Below, one piece after another: positions 36,782 through 45,706 of a stretch of 64,000 nt of DNA (within the stretch, counting starts at the first letter, position 1; each line of letters opens with the position of its first letter). The stretch is taken from contig NC_007948.1 of NCBI RefSeq assembly GCF_000013865.1, forward strand, positions 1,426,001 to 1,490,000. Direction: 5' to 3'. A model generated the notes under the pieces. That model was not told the DNA's origin, did no database searches, and was given only the letters and a program-made list of their open reading frames with translations. A program made the translations under genes and the position numbers. This DNA is from Polaromonas sp. JS666. GTDB taxonomy: Bacteria > Pseudomonadota > Gammaproteobacteria > Burkholderiales > Burkholderiaceae_C.

Positions 36782-37329
36782 GTGAGAACCTGAGCATGAC
36801 AAATTCCCCCTCGACACTATCGACACCCTCGACACCCTCGACACCCTCGACATCATCTGCAGCTTCCCCGGCTTTCCAGCTGGTGCGCCAGCCCTCCGGC
36901 CGGCTGCTGTTCATTGGCGCCAACGGCGAACAGCATGCCGGCGTGGTGCCCGTGCGGGCGTTCCCGCTGGCTGCGCCCGATGAAGGCATCTCGCTGGTCA
37001 GCACCGAGGGCCATGAGCTCGCCTGGGTGGAGCAGTTGCAGGCGCTGCCGCCCGCGCTGCGCACGCTGCTGCAGGAAGAGTTGGCCCTGCGCGACTTTGT
37101 GCCCGAGATACGGCGCCTGAAAAGCGTTTCGACCTTTGCCACGCCCAGCATCTGGACGGTGGAGACCGATCGGGGCGACACGTCTTTTGTGCTCAAGGGC
37201 GAGGAAGACATACGCCGGCTGGGGCGTGCGGCCTTGCTCATTTCGGGCAGCCAGGGCGTGCAGTACAGCGTGCCCGATATGGCGGCGCTGGACCGCGCCT
37301 CGCGCCGCCTGCTGGAGCGGTTTCTATAA
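36778..37329 (+). CDS. DUF1854 protein, cyanophycin-associated
   Basis: This 183-residue protein has the DUF1854 domain: VPVRAFPLAAPDEGISLVSTEGHELAWV, LRTLLQEELALRDFVPEIRRLKSVSTFATPSIWTVETDRGDTSFVLKGEEDIRRL and ISGSQGVQYSVPDMAALDRASRRLLERFL. A Ser/Thr/Pro-rich N-terminus (about residues 8-27) is encoded by a 9-bp repeat. The start overlaps the exporter's stop (ATGA), implying a fixed ratio of the two proteins. DUF1854 proteins accompany this exporter family next to cphA; the role is unknown. No membrane segment is visible. Confidence 0.88.
   Translation: MSENLSMTNSPSTLSTPSTPSTPSTSSAASPAFQLVRQPSGRLLFIGANGEQHAGVVPVRAFPLAAPDEGISLVSTEGHELAWVEQLQALPPALRTLLQEELALRDFVPEIRRLKSVSTFATPSIWTVETDRGDTSFVLKGEEDIRRLGRAALLISGSQGVQYSVPDMAALDRASRRLLERFL
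36811..36855 (+). repeat. 9-bp tandem repeat in the DUF1854 gene
   Basis: Five units of TCGACACCC-type sequence (the first ends CTA, the last ATCA) encode repeated Ser-Thr-Pro. Slippage would change length without breaking the frame. Confidence 0.85.
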
Positions 37330-37403
37330 GGGCTGGGGGGCAGGTGACCGGTCAACCGGTTAGCGGCTTGGCTCCAATAGGGTTCAGCTCAGAACCCGTG
37401 AAG

Positions 37404-37520
37404 CTCCCTCCCCTTCCGGGGGAGGGTTGGGGTGGGGGCCAGCGGCGACGAGTTCAGCACGGCGGCCCGATGCCCGCGCCGTGAGCCCCCATCCCGGCCT
37501 TTCCCCATCGGGGGAAGGAG
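37404..37520. repeat. REP-like palindromic repeat pair
   Basis: CTCCCTCCCCTTCCGGGGGAGGG-type sequence at 37404-37439 recurs in inverted form at 37484-37520 (GCCCCCATCCC...CCCCATCGGGGGAAGGAG). A related pair lies at 50808-50910. The position between convergent genes fits a dispersed REP-like element and may act as a transcription barrier. Confidence 0.7.
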
Positions 37521-37608
37521 ATGAGCGGCACTGCACGCGGTGTGTGCTCACTGAACCGTATTGGGGTTAGCCGCGGCGCATAGCCGGTCTTCTTGATGGC
37601 GGGGCGTG

Positions 37609-38304
37609 TCAGCCCACCCGGCGCAGGGCAGGCCGCTCGACCGGCGAGAGCGCCGCGCGCAGTTTTTCACTGCTGGAGGCGTCGGGCGCCGACGAGCCCA
37701 GTGCCGCTTCGACGCTGCCGATGTGATCCAGCATGCGCTGCCGGGCCAGCTCCAGCTGGCCCTTTTCGAGTGCGGCCACGATGCCCGCATGCTCGGCGCA
37801 GGACTGCCCCGCGTCATGCTTGGACTGGTATAGCGAGGCCGCCAGCGTGGTGCGCGCGGTCAGGTCGCGCAGCACATCGCACAGCAGCCGTTGCCCCAGG
37901 CATTCAGCCAGGCAGACATGGAAGTCGGCCAGCAGGAAGGAGCGGGTGGCGGCGTCGGCGTCGTCAATCGCCTGTTGCTCCTGGGCGATGTGCTGCCGCA
38001 GCTTGCGCACCACCGACTGCAGCGGCCGGCCGGCTTCGCGCAGGATGCCGGTCTCGATGATGCGCCGGGCCGAGAACGCATCGCGCGCCTCTTCGACCGA
38101 AGGCTCCACCACATACCAGCCCTTGCGTGTGCGCACTTCCACGAAGCCGCGTGCCTGCAGCTGCATCAGCGCTTCACGCACCAGCGTGCGGCTCACGCCG
38201 AACAGCTCGGCGAGCTCCTGCTCGCCCAGGCGCTCGCCGGGGGCGAGCTTCTGCGCGAGGATGGATTCGACCACCTGCTGGGAAATCTGGTTCTGGCTGC
38301 TCAT
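37609..38304 (-). CDS. GntR-family (FadR/FCD type) transcriptional regulator
   Basis: This 231-residue repressor has an N-terminal winged helix (VVESILAQKLAPGERLGEQELAELFGVSRTLVREALMQLQARGFVEVRTRKGWYVVEP) and a C-terminal FCD ligand domain with likely metal-binding Asp/His residues (ADFHVCLAECLG, AEHAGIVAALEKGQ). The start at 38304 gives the family length. It lies 10 bp downstream of dctA on the same strand and is probably cotranscribed with it, suggesting control of C4-dicarboxylate uptake. Confidence 0.9.
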   Translation of the reverse strand: MSSQNQISQQVVESILAQKLAPGERLGEQELAELFGVSRTLVREALMQLQARGFVEVRTRKGWYVVEPSVEEARDAFSARRIIETGILREAGRPLQSVVRKLRQHIAQEQQAIDDADAATRSFLLADFHVCLAECLGQRLLCDVLRDLTARTTLAASLYQSKHDAGQSCAEHAGIVAALEKGQLELARQRMLDHIGSVEAALGSSAPDASSSEKLRAALSPVERPALRRVG

Positions 38305-38314
38305 GGCATGGACT

Positions 38315-39646
38315 TTAGCGGACTGGCGCGGCCAACGGCACGGACGCCGGCGCGGGCTCCTCGTCCTCGATGTCGAACACCGCATGGGGTTCACCATTGA
38401 GAACGGCATGCGCCCGCTCGCGGTCGATGTCGCCCTCCCAGGCGGCCACCGCGACCGTGGCCACGCAGTTGCCGATCAGGTTGCCCAGGGCGCGGGCGAT
38501 GCCCATGAACCAGTCCACCGACAGCACCAGCACCAGGCCGATGGCGGGTATGGCCGGAATCGCCTGCAGGGTGGCCGCCAGCACCACGATCGCCGAGCCC
38601 GGCACACCATGGGCGCCCTTGGAGGTGACCAGCGAGATCGCCAGGATGGTCAGCAGGTCGGCCATCGAGATTGGTGTGTTCGTGGCCTGGGCAATGAAGA
38701 CGGCCGCCAGCGTGATGTAGATCGAGAATGCGTCGAGGTTGAACGAATAGCCGGTAGGAATGACCAGGCCGACCGTGGAGTCGCGTATGCCCATGTGCTT
38801 GAGCTTGGCCATGATCTGCGGCAGCACGCTGTCGGACGAGGTGGTGGCAAACACCACCATCAGTTCCTCGCGCAGGTAGCGCAGCAGCTTGAACAGGTTG
38901 AAGCCCGACAGGCGCATGATGGCGCCGAGCACGACCACCACGAAGATGATCACCGCGCCATAGAACAGCACCACCAGCATGCCCAGCTGCTTGAGCGAGC
39001 CGATGCCGTACTTGCCCACGGTGAACGCGATGGCTCCCAGCACGCCCAGGGGCGCCAGCTTGATGATGATGCCCATGGTCTTGAACAGCACATGGGACAG
39101 GTCTTCGATGAAACTGCTGACATGCTTGCCGCGCTCGCCCAGCATGGCCAGCGCGCAGCCGAACAGCACAGCGAACAGCAGCACCTGCAGCACATCGCCA
39201 TTGGCAAAGGCGCTCACCGCCGTGGTCGGGATCAGCTTCATCAGGAAGTCGACGGTGCCGCCGCCGGTCAGCTTGCTCGCGTTGGTGGCGTAGGCGCTCA
39301 TGGCGCTGGCGTCGAGCGTCTTGGGGTCGACATTCATGCCCACGCCGGGCTGGAACACGAAGGCCAGCAGCAGGCCCAGCGCCAGCGCGACGGTGGTGAC
39401 GACCTCAAAGTAGATCAGCGACTTGACGCCGACCCGGCCGACCCGCTTGAGGTCGCCGGTGCCGGCGATGCCGTGCACCACCACGCAGAACACGATCAGC
39501 GGGATCAGCATCTTGATGAGCTTGATGAAGCCGTCGCCGAGCGGCTTGAGCTGCACGGCCGTGTCAGGCCAGACAAAACCGAGGACGACGCCGACGATCA
39601 GCGCCAGCAGCACCTGACCGAACAGGGAGCGGAAAAACTTGGGCAT
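38315..39646 (-). CDS. dctA: C4-dicarboxylate transporter DctA
   Basis: This 443-residue inner-membrane symporter imports succinate, fumarate and malate. The start MPKFFRSLFGQVLLALIVGVVLGF follows CGGAGA. DctA hallmarks are FIKLIKMLIPLIVFCVVVHGIAGTGDLKRVGRVG, the serine-rich hairpin FATTSSDSVLPQIMAKL, and VIPTGYSFNLDAFSIYITLAAVFIAQATN, TSKGAHGVPGSAIVVLAATL. It precedes a GntR regulator, and the NADP-malic enzyme gene that uses imported malate lies upstream on the same strand. Confidence 0.96.
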   Translation of the reverse strand: MPKFFRSLFGQVLLALIVGVVLGFVWPDTAVQLKPLGDGFIKLIKMLIPLIVFCVVVHGIAGTGDLKRVGRVGVKSLIYFEVVTTVALALGLLLAFVFQPGVGMNVDPKTLDASAMSAYATNASKLTGGGTVDFLMKLIPTTAVSAFANGDVLQVLLFAVLFGCALAMLGERGKHVSSFIEDLSHVLFKTMGIIIKLAPLGVLGAIAFTVGKYGIGSLKQLGMLVVLFYGAVIIFVVVVLGAIMRLSGFNLFKLLRYLREELMVVFATTSSDSVLPQIMAKLKHMGIRDSTVGLVIPTGYSFNLDAFSIYITLAAVFIAQATNTPISMADLLTILAISLVTSKGAHGVPGSAIVVLAATLQAIPAIPAIGLVLVLSVDWFMGIARALGNLIGNCVATVAVAAWEGDIDRERAHAVLNGEPHAVFDIEDEEPAPASVPLAAPVR

Positions 39647-39834
39647 GGCAGTCTCCGAAAGAGGGTTTCTGAACAGCAAGGCCGATTGCTCACAAGTCTT
39701 GCATACAAGTAATGTAGGCAAACTGGAGAAATAACATTTCAGGGTTATCCCGAGTCATCCCTGCCGGGAAAGTAAAAACTGATTCGCCCATTTCACCGGC
39801 TCACCCGGGCGGTGCAGACAGCGCCTCCGGAAAG

Positions 39835-39862
39835 CAAAACTCCCGCCGCAGCGGGAGTTTTG
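39835..39862. terminator. Bidirectional rho-independent terminator between maeB and dctA
   Basis: CAAAACTCCCGC and GCGGGAGTTTTG are exact 12-bp complements around CGCA, with four T residues within the 3' arm on either strand. It lies about 60 bp after the maeB stop. Confidence 0.85.
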
Positions 39863-39920
39863 AGGGGGAAGGCTCCGGATGGTGCATGTCACTGCTCCAG
39901 GACTGGTGCCGGGGCGCGTG

Positions 39921-42224
39921 TCAGCGCCGCGCTGCCGCGCTGGCCACGGCCAGTGCCGTCATGTTCACCACGCGCCGCACGGTGGCCGAGGTGGTCAGGA
40001 TGTGGGCCGAGGCGGCCGTGCCGAGCAGAATGGGGCCGACGGTGACGCCCTGGCCGCCCGTCATCTTGAGCACGTTGAAGAGGATGTTGGCGGAATCCAG
40101 ATTCGGGCAAATCAGGATGTTGGCTTCCCCGCTCATATTGCTTTCCATCAGGGACGCCCGCCGCACCTCTTCCGACAGCGCCGCATCGCCATGCAGCTCG
40201 CCATCGGACTCCACGTCGGGCGCCATCCTGGCGAACAGCTCGTGGGCCAGCCGCATCTTGCGCGCCGACGCACGGTTGGACGAGCCGTAGTTGGAGTGCG
40301 ACAGAAAGGCCACCTTGGGCGGGATGCCGAAGCGCCGCACCTCGTCGACCGCCATCAGCGCAATGCTGGCCAGCTGCTCGGCGCTGGGGTCTTCGTTGAC
40401 AAAGGTGTCGGCGATGAACAGGGTGCGTTTGTCCAGCATCAGTGCGTTGAGCGCCGCAAACCCGGACGCATCCTCTTTGAGCCCGATGATGTCGCGTACA
40501 TGCTCAAGATGTCCGTCGTAGCGGCCCACCATGCCGCACAGCATGGCATCGGCGTCGCCGAGTTTGACCATCAGCGCGGCGATGGTGGTGGTGGAGCGGC
40601 GCACCGCCGCCTTGGCGGCTTCGGGCGTCACGCCGTGGCGGCCCATGATCCGGTGGTAGGTTTCCCAGTAATGGCGAAAGCGCGGGTCGTCCTCGGGATT
40701 GACGCATTCCACATCGTCGCCGAGCCGCAGCCGCAGTCCGGCCTTGGCGATGCGGGTCTCGATCACGGCAGGGCGGCCGATGAGGATGGGGCGGGCCAGG
40801 CCTTCGTCAAGCACCAGCTGCGCCGCGCGCAGCACCCGGTCGTCCTCCCCTTCGGCGAAGGCCACGCGTTTGTGCGCGTCCGGGATGGCGCGAGCCGCAT
40901 TGAACACCGGTTGCATGAGCATGCCGGTCGAGTACACGAAACGCGACAGTTCCTGCCGGTAAGCGGCCATGTCCGTGATGGGCCGGGTCGCCACGCCGGA
41001 GTCCTCGGCGGCCTGCGCCACCGCCGGTGCGATCCTGAGAATCAGGCGCGAGTCAAAAGGCTTGGGAATGATGTAGTCGGGGCCAAACACCAGCTCCTGC
41101 CCGATATAGGCCCGGGCGACTTCCTCGCTGATGTCCGCCTTGGTCAGGTCGGCAATCTGCCGCACGCAGGCGAGCTTCATTTCCTCGGTGATCTTGGTGG
41201 CGCCGCAATCGAGCGCGCCGCGAAAGATGTAGGGGAAACACAGGACATTGTTGACCTGGTTCGGGTAGTCCGAACGGCCCGTGGCAATGATGCAGTCCGG
41301 CCGCACCGCCTTGGCCAGCTCGGGCCGGATTTCCGGTTCGGGGTTGGCCAGCGCCAGAATGATCGGGCTGGGGGCCATGGTCCTGACCATGTCCTGCGTC
41401 AGCACGCCGGGCGCCGAGCACCCCAGAAACACGTCCGCACCGTTGACCGCGTCGGCCAGTGTGCGCAGGGCCGTTTCCTGGGCAAAGCGGTTCTTGGACT
41501 CGTCAAAACCACCGGGGCGGCCGTGGTAGATCACGCCTTTGGAGTCGCAGACATAGACATTTTCACGGCGCACCCCCAGGCCCACCATCACGTCCAGGCA
41601 GGCCAGTGCGGCCGCTCCGGCCCCCGAGACCGCGATCCTGACGTCTTCAATCCGCTTGCCCACCAGCTCCAGGCCGTTGAGCACGGCCGCCGATGAGATG
41701 ATGGCGGTGCCGTGCTGGTCGTCATGGAACACCGGGATGTTCATGCGCTCGCGCAGCTTGCGCTCGATGTAAAAGCACTCCGGCGCCTTGATGTCCTCGA
41801 GGTTGATGCCGCCCAGCGTGGGCTCCATGGCGGCGATGATGTCAATCAGCTTGTCGGGGTCGTGCTCGGCCAGTTCGATGTCAAACACGTCGATACCGGC
41901 GAATTTCTTGAACAGGCAACCCTTGCCTTCCATCACCGGCTTGGCTGCCAGCGGGCCGATGTCGCCCAGTCCCAGGACGGCCGTGCCATTGGTGATGACC
42001 CCCACGAGGTTGCCGCGCGAGGTGTATTCGGCCGCCAGCGAGGGGTCGGCCTCGATGTCAAGGCAGGGGTAGGCCACGCCGGGCGAATACGCCAGGGACA
42101 GGTCCCGCTGGTTCGACAGCGGTTTGGTCGGCGTGATGGATATCTTGCCGCGCACCGGGCTGCGGTGGTATTCACGGGCGGCGTCGCGCAGTGCTTCTTC
42201 AGCGGGTGAAAGAGGAGTAGCCAT
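39921..42224 (-). CDS. maeB: NADP-dependent malic enzyme MaeB (malic enzyme plus phosphotransacetylase-like domain)
   Basis: This 767-residue enzyme decarboxylates malate to pyruvate and makes NADPH. The malic domain reads [59 protein letters not shown] and [11 protein letters not shown]. The C-terminal half (from about 430, [26 protein letters not shown] to [18 protein letters not shown]) is the regulatory phosphotransacetylase-like domain of MaeB. AAGGAGA lies upstream of the ATG. It ends at a strong terminator and fits functionally with dctA. Confidence 0.96.
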   Translation of the reverse strand: MATPLSPAEEALRDAAREYHRSPVRGKISITPTKPLSNQRDLSLAYSPGVAYPCLDIEADPSLAAEYTSRGNLVGVITNGTAVLGLGDIGPLAAKPVMEGKGCLFKKFAGIDVFDIELAEHDPDKLIDIIAAMEPTLGGINLEDIKAPECFYIERKLRERMNIPVFHDDQHGTAIISSAAVLNGLELVGKRIEDVRIAVSGAGAAALACLDVMVGLGVRRENVYVCDSKGVIYHGRPGGFDESKNRFAQETALRTLADAVNGADVFLGCSAPGVLTQDMVRTMAPSPIILALANPEPEIRPELAKAVRPDCIIATGRSDYPNQVNNVLCFPYIFRGALDCGATKITEEMKLACVRQIADLTKADISEEVARAYIGQELVFGPDYIIPKPFDSRLILRIAPAVAQAAEDSGVATRPITDMAAYRQELSRFVYSTGMLMQPVFNAARAIPDAHKRVAFAEGEDDRVLRAAQLVLDEGLARPILIGRPAVIETRIAKAGLRLRLGDDVECVNPEDDPRFRHYWETYHRIMGRHGVTPEAAKAAVRRSTTTIAALMVKLGDADAMLCGMVGRYDGHLEHVRDIIGLKEDASGFAALNALMLDKRTLFIADTFVNEDPSAEQLASIALMAVDEVRRFGIPPKVAFLSHSNYGSSNRASARKMRLAHELFARMAPDVESDGELHGDAALSEEVRRASLMESNMSGEANILICPNLDSANILFNVLKMTGGQGVTVGPILLGTAASAHILTTSATVRRVVNMTALAVASAAARR

Positions 42225-42644
42225 TGAGTGTCTCCTTGTTTTCCTGATGGCTGGAAGACTGGCGACCAGCACTATTTTCTGGTATTCATGCGGTCGAGCG
42301 CCGGCTTTCCGGTTCATGCGCACGAAGATGAATATTACCCCCGTGACGGCTCTCTTTCAGGAGTAAGTGACGAGTAAGTGACCCTCGCACCGCACGGATT
42401 CGCAGGGTCGGCGAAATGCCTGGAAAATCGCCCGGCACGGCACCGGGATCACAGAGCGGCCCGCGCATGACCAGGTGCGCAGGTGTCGGTGAATGGCGTG
42501 CGCGCCAGTCTTTGGCAAGGTGACACGGCACCGGAAGCAGTCGGTCGGCTGCCCGCAGTTTGCGCGCACCATGACGATTCTGCGGGCGCCGGGCAACTCA
42601 CCGTCCCCGGCTGTCCCGGCCTTTCGGGGGTTTTGCCAGCCAGG
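42225..42644. other. Intergenic region upstream of maeB
   Basis: This 420-bp gap holds the maeB promoter and the end of the ureide operon. Short frames are unconvincing. Near 42360 the sequence GAGTAAGTGAC occurs with a second GAGTAAGTGACC directly after it. No terminator with a T-run was seen for the M20 gene. Confidence 0.5.
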
Positions 42645-43916
42645 TCAGGCCAGCAAATCCACCAGCGTGCGGGCTATCACCTTGGTGGCACGGCGCAGGT
42701 CTTCCAGCTCCAGCCGCTCGTCGGCGCGCTTGGCGTGCGATTCGAGCACGGTGCGCGGCCCGGCGCCGTAGATCACACCCGGCACGCCGGCCTCGGCGTA
42801 CAGGCGCACATCGGTATACAGCGGCGTGCCCATGGCCGGGATCTTCTGGCCGAACAGCGCCTCGCCATGCTTCTGGATCGCGTCCACCAGAGGCATGTTG
42901 CCCGCCAGCGGCTTCATCGAGTTGGCCAGCAGCAGCCGCTTGATGTTCACGGTGATGCCCGCACAGCCGGCAGCGGCGTCGGCAATCACCTGGCGGATGG
43001 TGGCTTCGACTTCGACCGGGTTTTCTTCCGGGATCATGCGGCGGTCCAGCTTGAAGGTCACCTTGCCGGGCACGACGTTGGTGTTGGTCCCGCCCTCGAT
43101 GCGGCCGACGTTCAGGTAGGGATGGCTGATGCCCGCGACCCCGGAGGTGACCTTGCGGTATAGCGCGTTTTGCGCATACAGGGCATTGAGGATATGCACC
43201 GCGCCCTGCAGCGCGTCAACGCCGGTGTCGGGAATGGCTGCGTGGGCCATCTTGCCGTGCACGGTGACTTCCATCTGCAGGCAGCCATTGTGGGCGGTCA
43301 CGACTTCATACGAAAAGCCCGCCGCGATCATCAGGTCGGGGTGGGTCAGGCCCTGGCGCAGCAGCCAGCCCGGCCCCATTTCGCCGCCAAACTCTTCGTC
43401 ATAGGTGAAGTGCAGCTCGACACCGCCTTTCAGTGGCGCGCCCAGTGCCTCAAGTGCCCGCACGGCAAAGGTGAAGCTGGCGAAATCGCATTTGCTGACG
43501 GCCGCGGCGCGCCCGTAAATCCTGCCGTCTTCGATCTCGCCGCCATACGGGTCTTTGGTCCAGCCCTCGCCGGGCGGCACCACATCGCCGTGGGCATTGA
43601 GTGCAATCGTCCGTCCTTCGCCGGGTTTCGAATACCGGCGGCGCACGATCAGGTTGGTGATGGACTCAAGTCCATAGGCCCGGACATCGGCCTCGGGCAC
43701 GGGGTGCTTTTCAGCCTCAAAGCCAAAGGCCTGGAGCAGCTCGGCGGTGCGCTCGGCGTGTGGCGCGTTGTTGCCCGGCGGCGTGTCGGTGGGTACGCGT
43801 ATGAGTTCCTGAAGGAATCGCACTTCCTCGTCGAAGTGGTCGTCGATCCAGCGGTCAAGCTGCTTGTAGGCGGTGTCGGAGTTCGTGTTGGTATCGGTGT
43901 TGGTGTTGGTGGTCAT
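42645..43916 (-). CDS. M20-family metallohydrolase in the ureide operon, atypical metal site
   Basis: This 423-residue amidohydrolase resembles ArgE/DapE deacylases. It reads IALNAHGDVVPPGEGWTKDPYGGEIEDGRIYGRAAAVSKCDFASF and FTYDEEFGGEMGPGWLL. His109, Asp111 and Glu174/175 match the M20 site, but the bridging Asp usual in DMKG is replaced (AVSK, Val140), with Asp144 nearby. This AVSK-D pattern may define a subfamily. The N-terminus is a Thr/Asn repeat (TNTNTDTNTNSDT). It overlaps the uraD-allantoate amidohydrolase gene by ATGA. It may act on a ureide or formyl/carbamoyl intermediate; the substrate is not established. Confidence 0.85.
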   Translation of the reverse strand: MTTNTNTDTNTNSDTAYKQLDRWIDDHFDEEVRFLQELIRVPTDTPPGNNAPHAERTAELLQAFGFEAEKHPVPEADVRAYGLESITNLIVRRRYSKPGEGRTIALNAHGDVVPPGEGWTKDPYGGEIEDGRIYGRAAAVSKCDFASFTFAVRALEALGAPLKGGVELHFTYDEEFGGEMGPGWLLRQGLTHPDLMIAAGFSYEVVTAHNGCLQMEVTVHGKMAHAAIPDTGVDALQGAVHILNALYAQNALYRKVTSGVAGISHPYLNVGRIEGGTNTNVVPGKVTFKLDRRMIPEENPVEVEATIRQVIADAAAGCAGITVNIKRLLLANSMKPLAGNMPLVDAIQKHGEALFGQKIPAMGTPLYTDVRLYAEAGVPGVIYGAGPRTVLESHAKRADERLELEDLRRATKVIARTLVDLLA

Positions 43917-45706
43917 GGGGTTTCCAAAGCCAGGTTGGCCAGCAGGCGCTGGAAGGCGTCCGCGGCGAGCTGAATGTCGTCGCTGGTGGTGCTCTCCAGC
44001 GGGTTGTGGCTGATGCCGGAATTCTCGCCGCGCACAAACAGCATCGCCTGCGGCATCACCTTGTGCAGTTTCATGGCGTCGTGGCCGGCGCCGCTGGGCA
44101 TGCGGTAAAGCGGAACGCCCATGGGATCCACGGCAGCTTCCCAGCGTCGCTGCCATTCGGGTGCGCTGGGCGCGGCGGCCGCGCGCTCGGTCAGCTCCAG
44201 CGTGTAGTGCACGCCGCGGCGCTCGCAAATGGTTTTGAGCTGCGCCAGCACATCGGCGACCAATGCATCGCGCTGCGCATCCACGGGTGCGCGCATGTCG
44301 AGCGAAAACAGGCACCGGCCCGGCACCACATTGATGGAGCCGTTCGGCACCTGCAGCATGCCGACGGTGCCGACCGAATCGCCGTCCTCGGCGGCCCGAT
44401 TTTCTACATGGAGCGCGAGCTCGGCCACGGCGGTGGCTGCGTCGCGGCGGCGGTTCATCGGTGTGGTGCCGGCGTGGCTGGCCATTCCGATAATTTCGCC
44501 CAGGTAACGCACACTGCCGTTGATCGAGGTGACGATGCCCAGCGGAAGGTCCAGCTCATTGAGCACCGGCCCCTGCTCAATGTGGACTTCGACAAAGCCG
44601 AGGTAGTTGCCTGCCTGCCGCTTGATCTTCACGATGTCCGCGGGTTGTAGTCCGGCGTTGTGCATGGCTTCGCGCATGGTGATGCCGTCAGCGTCCTTCT
44701 GGTCCAGCCACTCGGGCTTGAAGTCGCCGATCAGCGCGCCCGACCCCAGGAAGGTGGCCTTGTAACGCTGGCCTTCCTCTTCTGCAAAGCCGATCACTTC
44801 CAGGTTGAAGGGAAGTCGCTTGCCCTGGCGGTGCAGTTCGCGCACGCAGGCCATGGGCACAAAAATGCCGAGCCGGCCGTCGTACTTGCCGCCGTTGCGT
44901 ACCGTGTCGTAATGGCTGCCCGTCAGCAGGGTTTTCGCGTCGGGGGTGGCGGCCTTGTAAACGCCCACCACATTGCCCACGGCATCGATGCCCACCTCGT
45001 CAAAGCCGCAGTCCCGCATGGTCTTGCTGATGAACTGTGCGCAGGCGCGGTGTGCGTCGGTGAGGTAGGTCACCGTCAGCTGGCCTTTTTCGGCGTAGCC
45101 CGGGTCGCTGTATTGGGCCAGTTGCTCATGCCAGTCCCAGACGTCGTTGCCCAGCGCTGGCTCTGCCGCGAACTTGTCATTGAGCCGGAGTTCGACCACG
45201 CGGTGGATATTGCGCAGGCATTCCTGTAATTCGAAGTCGGGGTGGTTTTGCAGGCGCCTGGCAAAGGTCTCGATGATCTGCTGCCTGTTCAGCCCGTTGC
45301 CGCGCGGGCCGCGCACCGCGAGGATGAAGGGAAAGCCGAATTTGGCGTTGTAGTCCGTGTTGAGCTGCTGCAGGGTTTCAAACTCCTGCTGCGTGCAGTG
45401 CGTGAGGCCTGCCTTGCCCTGTTCGTGGGCTGATTCGGCCGTGAGGCTCTGGCTGACCATGGCCTTGCCGGCCAGTTCAGGGTGAGCCTGGATGAGGCGG
45501 ATCTGCGCGTCCTTGTCGGCGTCGTGCAGCACGCGGGTCATCGCGTGTTTCAGGTGTGCCAGCGAGTGGAAAGGGCGCGCGTCCAGTGCTTTTTCGGCGA
45601 CCCACGGCGAGTGTTCGTACAGGCCGTCCAGCAGCACCATCGCTTCGGCGCGGGAGGCGCGATTGACTTGTTCCAGGGTGATGGCCATGGCTGGGTTCCC
45701 TTTCAT
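43913..45706 (-). CDS. Fusion of OHCU decarboxylase (UraD) and allantoate amidohydrolase
   Basis: This 597-residue bifunctional protein joins two ureide enzymes. Residues 1 to about 170 are UraD, making S-allantoin from OHCU (HPELAGK, FGFPFILAVRG). From about 185 to the end is a hydantoinase/carbamoylase-type M20 enzyme, best read as allantoate amidohydrolase: LLTGSHYDTVRNGGKYDGRLGI, VIGFAEEEGQRY, VEVHIEQGPVL, SHAGTTPMNRRRDA, and SGAGHDAM near the end. The start at 45706 overlaps puuE by ATGA; the second ATG at 45688 is also possible. The two steps are separated by allantoinase, whose gene is immediately upstream. Confidence 0.92.
   Translation of the reverse strand: MKGNPAMAITLEQVNRASRAEAMVLLDGLYEHSPWVAEKALDARPFHSLAHLKHAMTRVLHDADKDAQIRLIQAHPELAGKAMVSQSLTAESAHEQGKAGLTHCTQQEFETLQQLNTDYNAKFGFPFILAVRGPRGNGLNRQQIIETFARRLQNHPDFELQECLRNIHRVVELRLNDKFAAEPALGNDVWDWHEQLAQYSDPGYAEKGQLTVTYLTDAHRACAQFISKTMRDCGFDEVGIDAVGNVVGVYKAATPDAKTLLTGSHYDTVRNGGKYDGRLGIFVPMACVRELHRQGKRLPFNLEVIGFAEEEGQRYKATFLGSGALIGDFKPEWLDQKDADGITMREAMHNAGLQPADIVKIKRQAGNYLGFVEVHIEQGPVLNELDLPLGIVTSINGSVRYLGEIIGMASHAGTTPMNRRRDAATAVAELALHVENRAAEDGDSVGTVGMLQVPNGSINVVPGRCLFSLDMRAPVDAQRDALVADVLAQLKTICERRGVHYTLELTERAAAAPSAPEWQRRWEAAVDPMGVPLYRMPSGAGHDAMKLHKVMPQAMLFVRGENSGISHNPLESTTSDDIQLAADAFQRLLANLALETP

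Noticed and set aside
37597..39712. A 659-codon plus-strand frame over the GntR and dctA genes
   Set aside because: It is antisense to two well-defined genes and is His/Asp-rich in the way typical of antisense frames in GC-rich DNA.
40504..41641. Alternative frames within maeB
   Set aside because: They are short Arg/Pro-rich shadows of the malic enzyme frame.
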